From Yokenella regensburgei ATCC 49455 (GTDB taxonomy: Bacteria > Pseudomonadota > Gammaproteobacteria > Enterobacterales > Enterobacteriaceae), in contig NZ_JMPS01000040.1 of the NCBI RefSeq assembly GCF_000735455.1, forward strand, positions 23,195 to 87,194: a stretch of 64,000 bases of DNA, given 5' to 3'. Made by a program: the position numbers and the translations under genes. Numbering within the stretch: the stretch's first letter is position 1; each line of letters starts with the position of its first letter. This document shows, one piece after another, positions 29,443 through 37,542 of this stretch. The notes under the pieces were generated by a model. That model searched no databases and was not told where the DNA came from. It saw only the letters and a program-made list of their open reading frames with translations.

Positions 29443-30201
29443 ATGAAAATTCGCCTTGCTTTAGTCGCTGTTGGGATGGCTACGCTGTTAACCGGCTGCC
29501 AGAATATGGATTCAAACGCGCTGCTAGGCTCAGGCGCCGAGGCGTTTCAGGCCTGGTCCCTGTCGGATGCCCAGGTTAAAGCCCTGAGCGATCAGGCCTG
29601 TAAAGAGATGGATTCCAAAGCGACCATCGCCCCGGACACCAGTGATTACGCCAAACGCCTCGGCAAAATTGCCGCCGCATTGGGCGACAACATCAATGGT
29701 CAACCGGTGAACTACAAGGTTTATGTGGCTAAAGACGTGAACGCCTTTGCCATGGCAAACGGCTGTATCCGCGTCTACAGCGGCCTGATGGACATCATGA
29801 ACGACAACGAAGTTGAAGCGGTTATTGGCCACGAGATGGGCCACGTTGCGCTCGGCCACGTGAAGAAGGGTATGCAGGTGGCGCTCGGGACTAACGCCCT
29901 GCGCGCGGCAGCAGCTTCAGCGGGCGGTATGGTCGGCAGCCTGTCACAATCGCAGCTTGGCGATCTCGGTGAAAAACTGGTGAACTCACAGTTCTCTCAG
30001 CGCCAGGAGTCCGAAGCGGATGACTACTCTTACGATCTGTTGCGCAAACGCGGCATCAACCCATCGGGTCTGGCCACCAGCTTCGAGAAACTGGCGAAAC
30101 TGGAAGCGGGCCGTCAGAGCTCCATGTTTGACGATCACCCGGCCTCTGCGGAACGTGCCCAGCACATCCGCGACCGTATGGCAGCAGACGGAATTAAGTA
30201 A
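29443..30201 (+). CDS. loiP: LoiP, outer-membrane lipoprotein metalloprotease
   Basis: M48-family zinc protease (YggG) that, in E. coli, is induced at low osmolarity, depends on BepA (YfgC) for folding and cleaves Phe-Phe bonds. 252 residues from MKIRLALVAVGMATLLTGC, with a lipobox LTGC putting the lipidated cysteine at residue 19. The zinc motif HEMGH is at 130-134, with the third ligand Glu191 in ESEADDYSYD. A longer in-frame extension upstream has no family support. Normally followed by speB, it is here separated from it by the catabolic island. Confidence 0.96.
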   Translation: MKIRLALVAVGMATLLTGCQNMDSNALLGSGAEAFQAWSLSDAQVKALSDQACKEMDSKATIAPDTSDYAKRLGKIAAALGDNINGQPVNYKVYVAKDVNAFAMANGCIRVYSGLMDIMNDNEVEAVIGHEMGHVALGHVKKGMQVALGTNALRAAAASAGGMVGSLSQSQLGDLGEKLVNSQFSQRQESEADDYSYDLLRKRGINPSGLATSFEKLAKLEAGRQSSMFDDHPASAERAQHIRDRMAADGIK

Positions 30202-30213
30202 GTTTTCTCTCTG

Positions 30214-30236
30214 ACCCTCTCCCTAAGGGAGAGGGT
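30214..30236. repeat. Perfect GGGAGAGGG palindrome bordering the catabolic island
   Basis: ACCCTCTCCCT-A-AGGGAGAGGGT: 11-bp arms around one base, 12 bp after the loiP stop and 10 bp before the end of the convergent ThDP-enzyme gene. The + strand continues TTTTCTG, so it can end loiP transcription. It shares arms with the repeats at 3652-3674 and 27111-27131, and marks the left edge of the accessory block. Confidence 0.75.
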
Positions 30237-30246
30237 TTTCTGTCTG

Positions 30247-31887
30247 TCAATACAGCGTTTTCTGCGGCGGTCCGGCAAAGCGCAGGGCACCGATTTTGTC
30301 CATCCGAACTTCCACCACCGACGGCCCCGGCGTTGCCAGTGCTTCCGTCATCACCGCCTGAAAATCATCCGCACTTTCGACGCTCCACGCCTGCAATCCC
30401 ATAGCCTGTGCCAGTTGGGTGAAATCCGGGGTGTGCAGCTCGTTGTAATACTGACGTCCACCGAAGTATTTATCCTGGATGCCGCGCATCACGCCATAGC
30501 CGCCGTCATTCATGATAAGCAGTGTGAGGTTAGCCTTCTCCTGCGCCATCGTCGCCATTTCACCAAGGTTCAGACTAAGCCCGCCGTCGCCAACCAGGCC
30601 AACGACCTTACGTCGTGGGTTTGCTACCGCGGTGCCAATCGCCATCGGCAGTCCCATGCCGATCGCCCCTGCCAGCGAATGAATATTGCAAAGCGGAGCC
30701 TGCGCCCGGAACAGACGGCTGCCCCACAGGCTGCCGGAAACGGTGATATCTCGCACCAGGATCCCGTCAGCGGGTAACGCACTGGCGATGGCGTCACTGA
30801 GGCGGGCGTAAGGTCCGCACTGCTCGCGTAGCCCCTGTTCGGCGATAGACACCGCTTCGCGCACCTGCAGATCCCACTGCGTGTTGCCCCATACCCGGCC
30901 CTGCACCCTTGAGGCCAGCGCGGTGAGTAATTCACGGCAGTCCGCCGTCAGGGTGTTTTCCATCAGGTAATTACGGCTCGCCGCCGCCGGATCGATATCA
31001 ATCTGAACTCGCGGCTCCGGCAGCGCCAGCGTCCAGGAGCGCGTTTCGTTGCTGCGCAGGCGAGACCCAGCCACCAGGGTAAAATCACACTGCCCCAGCA
31101 GCGCTTCAACCGACGGCGAGTTATGAAACGCCCGCAGGCTCGCCGGGTGCGAATCGGCTAAAATGCCACGCCCATGGGTGCTGGAAATCACCGTCATTCC
31201 AGCATCTGCCAGCTTTTTGACCGCATCCAGACAATGCAGCGCCCCACCGCCCAACCACAGCAGCGGCTGTTTCGCACGGTTGAGCTGCGCCCACAGCGCA
31301 TCAACATCGGCGTCGTTCACCACGGCAGCCGGTGTCGGTTTCACCGGCATCGTCACCAGTGAACGCGGTATCATCGCGCTCTGAATATCGATGGGGATTT
31401 CTACCGAGACGGGTCCGCACGGCGGCGTCTGCGCCTCCTGAATTGCCTTATGCAGAATGGCGATGGCCTGGTTAGCGCTGCTGACGCGATACGCCCGTTT
31501 TGAGCTTGCCTTCAGGAACGTCAGCTGATCGCGGGTTTCGTGGATAAACCCGGTGTCGGCATCAAGCCAGGCTTTCTCCACCTGACCGGTCAAATGCAGC
31601 AGCGGCGTCGAGGCGTTCAGCGCTTCTACCAGCGCCCCCACCGCGTTGCCAGCCCCGGCCCCCGTGCTGGTCAGCGCGACCCCAAGCCCGGTGAAACGCC
31701 CATGGGCATCCGCCATGGTCACTGCCCCGGCCTCGCCGCGGGAAGGGACAAAACGAATTTTCTCTCGCTGACCAATCGCATCGGCAATCGGCAGGTTGTG
31801 AATAGAGATAACGCCGTACAGCGCGTCAACCTGATAGTGTTCAAGTGTTCTGGCGATGGCCTCGCCCACGGAAATCATGTCACTCAT
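30247..31887 (-). CDS. Thiamine-diphosphate-dependent decarboxylase-like enzyme
   Basis: 546 residues of the acetolactate synthase/benzoylformate decarboxylase superfamily. The N-terminal PYR domain has catalytic Glu52 in VPSRGEAGAVTMADAHGR. The central domain is about 190-340. The C-terminal PP domain shows GLVGDGGLSLNLGEMATM and MNDGGYG, the GDG-X(~27)-N ThDP motif. No regulatory small subunit is nearby, arguing against a biosynthetic acetolactate synthase. Distal gene of the 14-gene catabolic block, 14 bp after the aldehyde dehydrogenase gene. Decarboxylation of a 2-oxo acid to an aldehyde for that dehydrogenase is a reasonable inference. Carboligase or hydrolase activity is possible. Confidence 0.8.
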   Translation of the reverse strand: MSDMISVGEAIARTLEHYQVDALYGVISIHNLPIADAIGQREKIRFVPSRGEAGAVTMADAHGRFTGLGVALTSTGAGAGNAVGALVEALNASTPLLHLTGQVEKAWLDADTGFIHETRDQLTFLKASSKRAYRVSSANQAIAILHKAIQEAQTPPCGPVSVEIPIDIQSAMIPRSLVTMPVKPTPAAVVNDADVDALWAQLNRAKQPLLWLGGGALHCLDAVKKLADAGMTVISSTHGRGILADSHPASLRAFHNSPSVEALLGQCDFTLVAGSRLRSNETRSWTLALPEPRVQIDIDPAAASRNYLMENTLTADCRELLTALASRVQGRVWGNTQWDLQVREAVSIAEQGLREQCGPYARLSDAIASALPADGILVRDITVSGSLWGSRLFRAQAPLCNIHSLAGAIGMGLPMAIGTAVANPRRKVVGLVGDGGLSLNLGEMATMAQEKANLTLLIMNDGGYGVMRGIQDKYFGGRQYYNELHTPDFTQLAQAMGLQAWSVESADDFQAVMTEALATPGPSVVEVRMDKIGALRFAGPPQKTLY

Positions 31888-31901
31888 AGCTCACCCTTTT
31901 T

Positions 31902-33371
31902 TTAGTCGCACCAGTGGTTGATGCCGTTCCCCGTCGCCAGATAAACGCTCTTCTGCTGCATCCAGGCTTTAAGTCCCTGAATGCCCTTCTCGCGGCCCAG
32001 ACCGCTCTCTTTGAAACCACCAAACGGGGTTGAAACAGAGAAAACTTTATAGGTGTTGATCCACACCGTTCCGGCCTCCAGCTGTTCACTCAGGCGCAGC
32101 GCGCGCCCGCTGTCGCGCGTCCAGATACCGGCTGCCAGGCCGTATACCGAATCGTTCGCTTCCGCGATAAGCTCGGCTTCATCGCGAAACGGCATGGCTA
32201 CCAGCACCGGGCCGAAAATCTCCTCCCGGCAGGTACGCGCCTGATTGTTCAGTCCTTCGATAATGGTCGGCTGGAAGTAGCTACCACCAGCAAGCTGTGG
32301 ATCCGCCGGAACCTCACCGCCGCACAGCACCCGGCCACCCTCCTGCTGGGCCAGCGCCACGTAGTTCATCACGCTCTGGCGATGTTTCTGGTTGATAAGC
32401 GGGCCGACGTGGGTGCCTTCGGTAAACGGGTTACCAATGCGCAAACCGCGCGTCAGCTCCAGCAGACGGGCCATCAGCGGTGCATATACATGCTGATGAA
32501 CAAACAGTCTTGAACCGGCGATACAGGCCTGGCCGCCGGAGCTGAAGATGCCATAGCAGATACCGCGCGCGGCCTGCTCGATATCTGCGTCTTCCAGCAC
32601 GATGGTTGGCGATTTACCGCCAAGCTCTAATGACGCCGGGATCAGTTTTTCTGCCGCCACATGCGCCAGATGACGGCCGGTGTTTGTACCGCCGGTAAAC
32701 GAGATTTTGCGCACCCTCGGATGGCGCGCCAGCGCGTCACCAATCACCGATCCTTTACCCGGCAGCACGCTCAGTAATCCTGCGGGGAGCCCGGCTTGCT
32801 CGAAGATGCGCGCCAGCTCCAGCGCCATCAGTGGCGTTGCTTCGGCAGGCTTGAGGATCACCGCGTTTCCCGCCGCAATCGCCGGGGCAATTTTCTGCAT
32901 TTCGCTGGCGATGGGGGAATTCCACGGCGTAATGGCGGCCACCACGCCCAGCGGCTCATAGCGGCTGAAGGTCAATACCTGCGCAATACGCGGCGTTGGC
33001 AGCTCGCCCTCCAGCAGTTCGCAGGCGGCGGCAAAATAGCGGGCGGTTCCGGCAGCGCTCAGCACCAGTCCCCGGGTTTCCGCCAGCGGTTTACCGTTAT
33101 CACGGCTCTGCATCTGCGCCAGTTCGTCCACCCGCGCCTCTATCTCGTTCGCGACGTGGTGCAAAATCCTCGCCCGCTGGTGCGGCAGCGCGTTGCGCCA
33201 GGCCGGTGCTCGCCAGGCACGTTCACCTACCGCAATCGCCTCTTCGAGATCGTCGAGGCTTGCTGCATTAAGCGTGGCGTTGAGCGATCCATCTGCCGGG
33301 AAGTGACTCTGCAGAACCTCCCCGCCACCCGGGCGCCATTTCCCACCAATGAAAATATCGAGAGCTTTCAT
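31902..33371 (-). CDS. NAD(P)-dependent aldehyde dehydrogenase
   Basis: Oxidises an aldehyde to the acid. 489 residues, normal for the ALDH superfamily. Catalytic residues are present: Asn151 in ITPWNSP, Glu249 in LELGGKSP and Cys283 in SSGGQACIAG. The cofactor loop reads FTGGTNTGRHLA (about 225-236). AAGGA 6 bp before the ATG supports the start. It lies between the aspartate-dehydrogenase-like and ThDP-enzyme genes with 9- and 14-bp gaps. Its aldehyde probably comes from the ThDP enzyme or from ring-cleavage products. The exact substrate cannot be read from sequence. Confidence 0.88.
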   Translation of the reverse strand: MKALDIFIGGKWRPGGGEVLQSHFPADGSLNATLNAASLDDLEEAIAVGERAWRAPAWRNALPHQRARILHHVANEIEARVDELAQMQSRDNGKPLAETRGLVLSAAGTARYFAAACELLEGELPTPRIAQVLTFSRYEPLGVVAAITPWNSPIASEMQKIAPAIAAGNAVILKPAEATPLMALELARIFEQAGLPAGLLSVLPGKGSVIGDALARHPRVRKISFTGGTNTGRHLAHVAAEKLIPASLELGGKSPTIVLEDADIEQAARGICYGIFSSGGQACIAGSRLFVHQHVYAPLMARLLELTRGLRIGNPFTEGTHVGPLINQKHRQSVMNYVALAQQEGGRVLCGGEVPADPQLAGGSYFQPTIIEGLNNQARTCREEIFGPVLVAMPFRDEAELIAEANDSVYGLAAGIWTRDSGRALRLSEQLEAGTVWINTYKVFSVSTPFGGFKESGLGREKGIQGLKAWMQQKSVYLATGNGINHWCD

Positions 33372-33380
33372 GTTGTGTCC

Positions 33381-34151
33381 TTATTGCTGCGCCAGTTCAC
33401 GACAGGCGCGCACCGCGCTCAGCGCCGCCAGCGTCGAGGTTTTCGGGTTACTGGCGAGCGGCAGCCCGCTCAGTTCAATATGAAATTCACCGAACAGCCC
33501 TTCCACATGCAGCGTGTGCGTATTGCGGGTAGTTGTCGGGTCAACCATCAGTTGCACGCGGGTTTCATCCATACCGATGCCGCCCAACGCTACGGTTGCC
33601 GCCACGTTGGCATTGGCTGGAAACAGACGCGCTGCCTCCCGCGCACTGCCTTCAAAAAAGATCTGCGCGCTGCTTACGGTGTCGAGGTTGATAAGTTTTT
33701 CCGCGTGGCTGCCGCGCCAGCTGGCTGGGCTTTTGCGCGAACGGTAAACCACCCGCTGCAGCCCTCCTTCTTTCGCCGCAGATAGACCGTCAATGCCCGC
33801 AACGGCTCCGGAAAGCAGGGTCAGTCTGCCACCAGTGTTGCGCAACCGGGCTTCAAGTTCCCGGTCGGCCAGCGCCCCGGTCGAAACCACCGCCAGATGC
33901 CAGCCCCGGCGTAAGATAGCCTCACCGTATTGCGCAACGGCCTGCTGGCTGGCGCACTCCAGCACTAAATCCGGCGTATCAGCACAGTCACCCGGCGACA
34001 GCAGCGGCATTACCGTGCCGTGAAAGCGTGCCAGAATCCCGGCATGGTGGTGCTCATGCGCCACAATCCAGCCAATAGCAACCGCCCCCGGCATACGCTC
34101 AATCACCGCCTGCGCCATCGCTCCGTATCCCAACAGCATGATTTTTTTCAT
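33381..34151 (-). CDS. Aspartate dehydrogenase-like (NadX family) oxidoreductase
   Basis: 256 residues with an N-terminal Rossmann fold (MLLGYGAMAQAVIERM, about 5-20) and the family's C-terminal catalytic domain, including NVAATVALGGIGMDETRVQLMVDP and GEFHIELSG. Family members reversibly deaminate L-aspartate with NAD(P) or supply iminoaspartate for NAD synthesis. Inside an aromatic-type catabolic operon, with a decarboxylase and aldehyde dehydrogenase next to it, action on a nitrogen-bearing pathway intermediate is more likely than NAD biosynthesis. Start supported by GGGAG 5 bp upstream. Confidence 0.82.
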   Translation of the reverse strand: MKKIMLLGYGAMAQAVIERMPGAVAIGWIVAHEHHHAGILARFHGTVMPLLSPGDCADTPDLVLECASQQAVAQYGEAILRRGWHLAVVSTGALADRELEARLRNTGGRLTLLSGAVAGIDGLSAAKEGGLQRVVYRSRKSPASWRGSHAEKLINLDTVSSAQIFFEGSAREAARLFPANANVAATVALGGIGMDETRVQLMVDPTTTRNTHTLHVEGLFGEFHIELSGLPLASNPKTSTLAALSAVRACRELAQQ

Positions 34152-34160
34152 CTTCGCTCC

Positions 34161-34955
34161 CTACAGATGACGGTTAAAACCGCCCGACACGTCCAGAGCC
34201 GCGCCGGTGGTAAACGAGGCCAGCGGCGAGGCAAGGAACAGCAGCGCCTGCGCCGGTTCCTGCGGCTTGCCAAGACGCTGCATGGGGATCCCGCGCTGAC
34301 GGGCAATCTCTGCCGTCCACTCACCGAAGCTCTGCTGTTTGTCGCTGCGGGCTTCAAAACGGCGTCGCCACTGGCCGGACTCCACCATGCCGAGCAGAAT
34401 GGAGTTCACACGAATGCCTTTGCTAATCAGCTCCTTAGAAAGCGTCAGCGTCATGTTGAGCAGCGCCGCCCGCGCCGCCGAGGTGGCAATCATGTGCTCC
34501 TCAGGCTGAAGCGCCAGCAGGGAGTTAACGCAGGTAATCGAGGCAATATCCGAGCGCTCAAGCTGGGGGATAAACGCCTGCACCGGGTTAATGACGCCGA
34601 ACAGTTTGAGTTCAGCCTCATGCAGCCAGGCCGCTCGCGGGGTATCGGCGAAGTGCGCAACATAGCCCTGACCCGCGTTATTAATAAGCATGTCGGCACC
34701 GCCGAAGCGTGTTTCCACCGCCCCGGCAAACGCCTGTATCTGCGCGTCGTCCAGCACATCGCAGCGCTGCGCCATGATTTCCGCCTGCGGATACTCGTTC
34801 ATCAGCGCCGCCTGCGCGCTGGCGAGCCTGTCCGGATCTCGCCCGCAGAAAGCCACCTTTGCGCCTTCCGCCAGCAGCAGGCGCAGGGTTTCAAAACCAA
34901 TACCGGATGATCCGCCGGTCACTACCGCCACCCGTCCTTCAATTTGCGCCTGCAT
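34161..34955 (-). CDS. SDR-family oxidoreductase with altered active site
   Basis: 264 residues with the classical SDR cofactor motif TGGSSGIG (about 13-20) and NNAG (92-95). The usual catalytic YxxxK is not there: the aligned positions read T158-S-A-A-R162 in HMIATSAARAAL, while Ser145 in CVNS is kept. Either the protein uses a different mechanism or it is not a simple dehydrogenase. The ATG at 34955 has AAGGAG 6 bp upstream and overlaps the hydrolase gene by 17 bp, so it is chosen over the in-frame ATG at 34976. Confidence 0.85.
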   Translation of the reverse strand: MQAQIEGRVAVVTGGSSGIGFETLRLLLAEGAKVAFCGRDPDRLASAQAALMNEYPQAEIMAQRCDVLDDAQIQAFAGAVETRFGGADMLINNAGQGYVAHFADTPRAAWLHEAELKLFGVINPVQAFIPQLERSDIASITCVNSLLALQPEEHMIATSAARAALLNMTLTLSKELISKGIRVNSILLGMVESGQWRRRFEARSDKQQSFGEWTAEIARQRGIPMQRLGKPQEPAQALLFLASPLASFTTGAALDVSGGFNRHL

Positions 34956-35709
34956 GGCGAACTCCTTCAACGACACGTAATAATTGTTGGTTAAACGCCT
35001 GAGGGTTATCGAGATAACAGGCGTGTCCGGCTTTCGCTAACGGCTGCCAGCCCATGCCATAGCGCAGCGCCAGGCCATAAGCCATCTCGGGCGAAGTAAT
35101 GCAGTCCTGCTCGCCGCACCAGACCTCAAACGGATCGCGATAATCGCCCAGCCAGCGGTGAATATCGTCATACGCCAGCATCCGCGCTGCCGCCAGATAG
35201 CCCGCTTCCGTCAGGCGGCGCATCCCGGCCGCCACCGTCGCGATATCCTCTTCGCGCGCCCCCGGGTGCAGCAGCTTCGCCGCCCTGCTTTCGGCAAGCG
35301 CCTCTACCCCGGCGCTGATTTGCGCTTCGCGCTTACGCCAGACCTGCTCGCGCTGGGCGGGTTCCGCCTGCCCGTAGCCCTGCGCCGGAGAAGCCAGTAC
35401 CAGCGCCTGTACCCGCTGCGGGCGGCTGGCGGCAAAGGCGCTGGCCACCAGCGCCCCCAGCGAATGCCCGACCAGCACGACGCGCTCAATTCTTAGCGCA
35501 TCCAGCAGCGCCGCCAGCGCATCGGCATAATCACTCGCCATCGCTTTGGTTACCGTCAGCATCGGGCTGTTGCCGTAGCCCGGCATATCCCAGGCCAGTA
35601 CCCGACAACCCGGTAACACCATTTGCTTATGCCAGGAGGACGCCCCGGAACTGATCCCGTGCAGCAGCATCACCGGCGTACCCTCTCCCTGTTCACGAAA
35701 CGCGGTCAT
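34939..35709 (-). CDS. Alpha/beta-fold hydrolase
   Basis: 256-residue serine hydrolase of the meta-cleavage-product/3-oxoadipate enol-lactone hydrolase type. The catalytic triad is visible: Ser83 in VGHSLGAL (nucleophile elbow), Asp202 in GEQDCITSP and His229 in AGHACYLDNP. The oxyanion motif is LLHGISSG (15-22). With an extradiol dioxygenase in the same operon, C-C bond hydrolysis of a ring-cleavage product is the leading idea. Simple ester or lactone hydrolysis is the alternative. Start supported by GGAGG 5 bp upstream. Confidence 0.87.
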   Translation of the reverse strand: MTAFREQGEGTPVMLLHGISSGASSWHKQMVLPGCRVLAWDMPGYGNSPMLTVTKAMASDYADALAALLDALRIERVVLVGHSLGALVASAFAASRPQRVQALVLASPAQGYGQAEPAQREQVWRKREAQISAGVEALAESRAAKLLHPGAREEDIATVAAGMRRLTEAGYLAAARMLAYDDIHRWLGDYRDPFEVWCGEQDCITSPEMAYGLALRYGMGWQPLAKAGHACYLDNPQAFNQQLLRVVEGVRHAGAN

Positions 35710-35719
35710 CGTCCCCTCC

Positions 35720-36250
35720 TCAGTTGCGTTTGACCTGGGCTAACGGATGGTCTGCCGGATAGGTCGGGATGTGCGGCTTCGGTGTACCGAGCATGACGCA
35801 CATCAGCGCCTCTTCTTCCCCGTGGTTAAACAGCCCGCGATAGATCCCGGCTGGCACGGAGATAAGGTCACGCTCGCGCAAGACGGTTTCGGTGTAATGG
35901 TCCCCGTCCTGCACCATCAGGGTGATTTGTCCCTTCAGCATGAAGAACACCTCTTCGACGTCGTCATGCAGGTGCATGGGTCCTTCGCATTTCGCGGGCA
36001 GCACCATGGTGGAGAAGGTGAAATGTTCAGCGGGAACGGTGTTGGTATCGTTCACCACGCCGGTTGCCCCGGTGCCGATATAACGCATCTGAGCGCGACG
36101 ATATTTCGGGTCGAAGTCGGCCTGAAACTTCAGCGCATTCCAGTCATATTTACGTCCTTCAAAGCGGGCGATGCGCGATTCGATCCACGCCTCCATGGTC
36201 AGGTTGTCCGGTTTAACGACGGGTGGTTTGGTAACGGTTGAATCAGACAT
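35720..36250 (-). CDS. Cupin-domain protein
   Basis: 176-residue single-cupin protein. Metal-binding cupin motif 1 is PMHLHDDVEEVFFMLKG, with His93, His95 and Glu99. Motif 2, SVPAGIYRGLFNHG, supplies His143, so a mononuclear metal site is intact. Roles in such operons range from dioxygenase or isomerase to small-molecule binding. None can be chosen here. The start has GGAG 7 bp upstream. It sits between the MFS and hydrolase genes with 10-bp gaps. Confidence 0.85.
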   Translation of the reverse strand: MSDSTVTKPPVVKPDNLTMEAWIESRIARFEGRKYDWNALKFQADFDPKYRRAQMRYIGTGATGVVNDTNTVPAEHFTFSTMVLPAKCEGPMHLHDDVEEVFFMLKGQITLMVQDGDHYTETVLRERDLISVPAGIYRGLFNHGEEEALMCVMLGTPKPHIPTYPADHPLAQVKRN

Positions 36251-36260
36251 GGCAATCTCC

Positions 36261-37517
36261 TCAGTAGCGTGTCAGCATCGGCAGCAACAGCGCGCAGCCC
36301 AGCGCGGCCATGACCACCAGAAAGAAAAGTCCGGAATCCATACTGCCGGTGAAACTAATCAGGGCGCCCATCACCGCAGGCGACAGCGCCCCGGCAAAAT
36401 TCCCCAGACCGTTGAAAATGCCGCCTGCTGTGGCACTGACCCCGGAGTGGGTGGCTTTCGCCAGCAGGGCAAAGATATTGGGTGCACCAATCCCCCACAT
36501 AAAAGTGCTGAAAGCCATTGCCGCAATCACCGTCAGGGGCGTGCTGTAGTGCATCACGGCGATAAGCCCGATACCTGCACCTGCCATCGAGATAAAGCAG
36601 GCGGCGGCACGTTTATCGAGCTTGTCAGAGAGCCACGCCCCCAGCACTTCCCCCAGCAGCATGGCGATAAACGGCATAGAAGAGAGCCAGCCCGCGTGTT
36701 CGAGGTGGATCCCTTTGCCGTTGATGAGATACCCCGGCAACCAGCCGTTGATCCCCCAGAGATAGGTCAGGAAGGCGATGTTAAAGACGCAAATCATCCA
36801 GAAGTGCGGGCTAACCAGCAGCTCGCTGCGCGCCGAACGCCGGGTGTTCTGGCTCTCGGTGGCGGTTTTTCCCCGGCTTGCCAGCTGCACACCGCGCAGC
36901 CCAATACGCACCAGTACCAGCACCGGGAGCGTCAGCAGCGCCATGGTGAAGAAGGTGCTCTGCCAGCCAAAATGGTTGAGCAACGTCAGCGAAAGCGGGA
37001 AACCAATTGCCGCCCCGAACGGTGTCCCCAACAGCCACAGCATGGTGGCTCGCGCCTGCAAATGTGCCGGGAAGGTCTGGCGGATAATGGTAAAAGCCAG
37101 CGGGAACAGCGGCCCCTCGGCGATACCGAGCAGGATACGCAGCACCAGCATCAGGCTGTAGCTATGGGTAAAGCCCATCATCAGCATCAGCACGCACCAC
37201 ACCACCATCATGCCGGTGAGCAGGCGCAGCGGCGCAATACGGTCGCCCAATCCGCTCAGCAGGACGGAAGAGATCCCGTAGCTCAGCAGGAAGGCGCTCA
37301 TGAGTAATCCAAGGCGAGTGGTATCGAAATCGAGCCCCATCGCCTGCTGGAATTCGGGGTCAACAAACAGCGCCGCGATGCTGATTTTGTCGAAGAACGC
37401 CAGCAGCACGCAGGCCAGCAGCGACAGCGGGATCGACCAGCGAACCGCTTTTTTCGGCGCGAGGGCGCCCTCACCGCGCGCGTCATCTGCCGCGGTGTTT
37501 GTCTCTAATGTGGTCAT
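36261..37517 (-). CDS. MFS transporter of the catabolic operon
   Basis: 418-residue inner-membrane carrier with 12 predicted helices and a hydrophilic first 25 residues. The DKISIAALFVDPEFQQAMG opening and the GLGDRIAPLRLL loop 2-3 motif fit the anion:cation symporter branch (carriers of aromatic acids, phthalate, glucarate and similar organic anions). It likely imports the acid consumed by the operon. The substrate is not deducible. 10 bp upstream of the cupin gene, with GGGGGAG before the start. Confidence 0.86.
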   Translation of the reverse strand: MTTLETNTAADDARGEGALAPKKAVRWSIPLSLLACVLLAFFDKISIAALFVDPEFQQAMGLDFDTTRLGLLMSAFLLSYGISSVLLSGLGDRIAPLRLLTGMMVVWCVLMLMMGFTHSYSLMLVLRILLGIAEGPLFPLAFTIIRQTFPAHLQARATMLWLLGTPFGAAIGFPLSLTLLNHFGWQSTFFTMALLTLPVLVLVRIGLRGVQLASRGKTATESQNTRRSARSELLVSPHFWMICVFNIAFLTYLWGINGWLPGYLINGKGIHLEHAGWLSSMPFIAMLLGEVLGAWLSDKLDKRAAACFISMAGAGIGLIAVMHYSTPLTVIAAMAFSTFMWGIGAPNIFALLAKATHSGVSATAGGIFNGLGNFAGALSPAVMGALISFTGSMDSGLFFLVVMAALGCALLLPMLTRY

Positions 37518-37542
37518 GTCTCCCCCTACGGGTACACGGGCG

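Noticed and set aside
36171..37307. 378-codon frame, very rich in Gln, His and Arg, opposite the MFS gene at 36261-37517
   Set aside because: The composition is what reverse-strand reading of a membrane protein gene gives. The MFS gene fits the operon.
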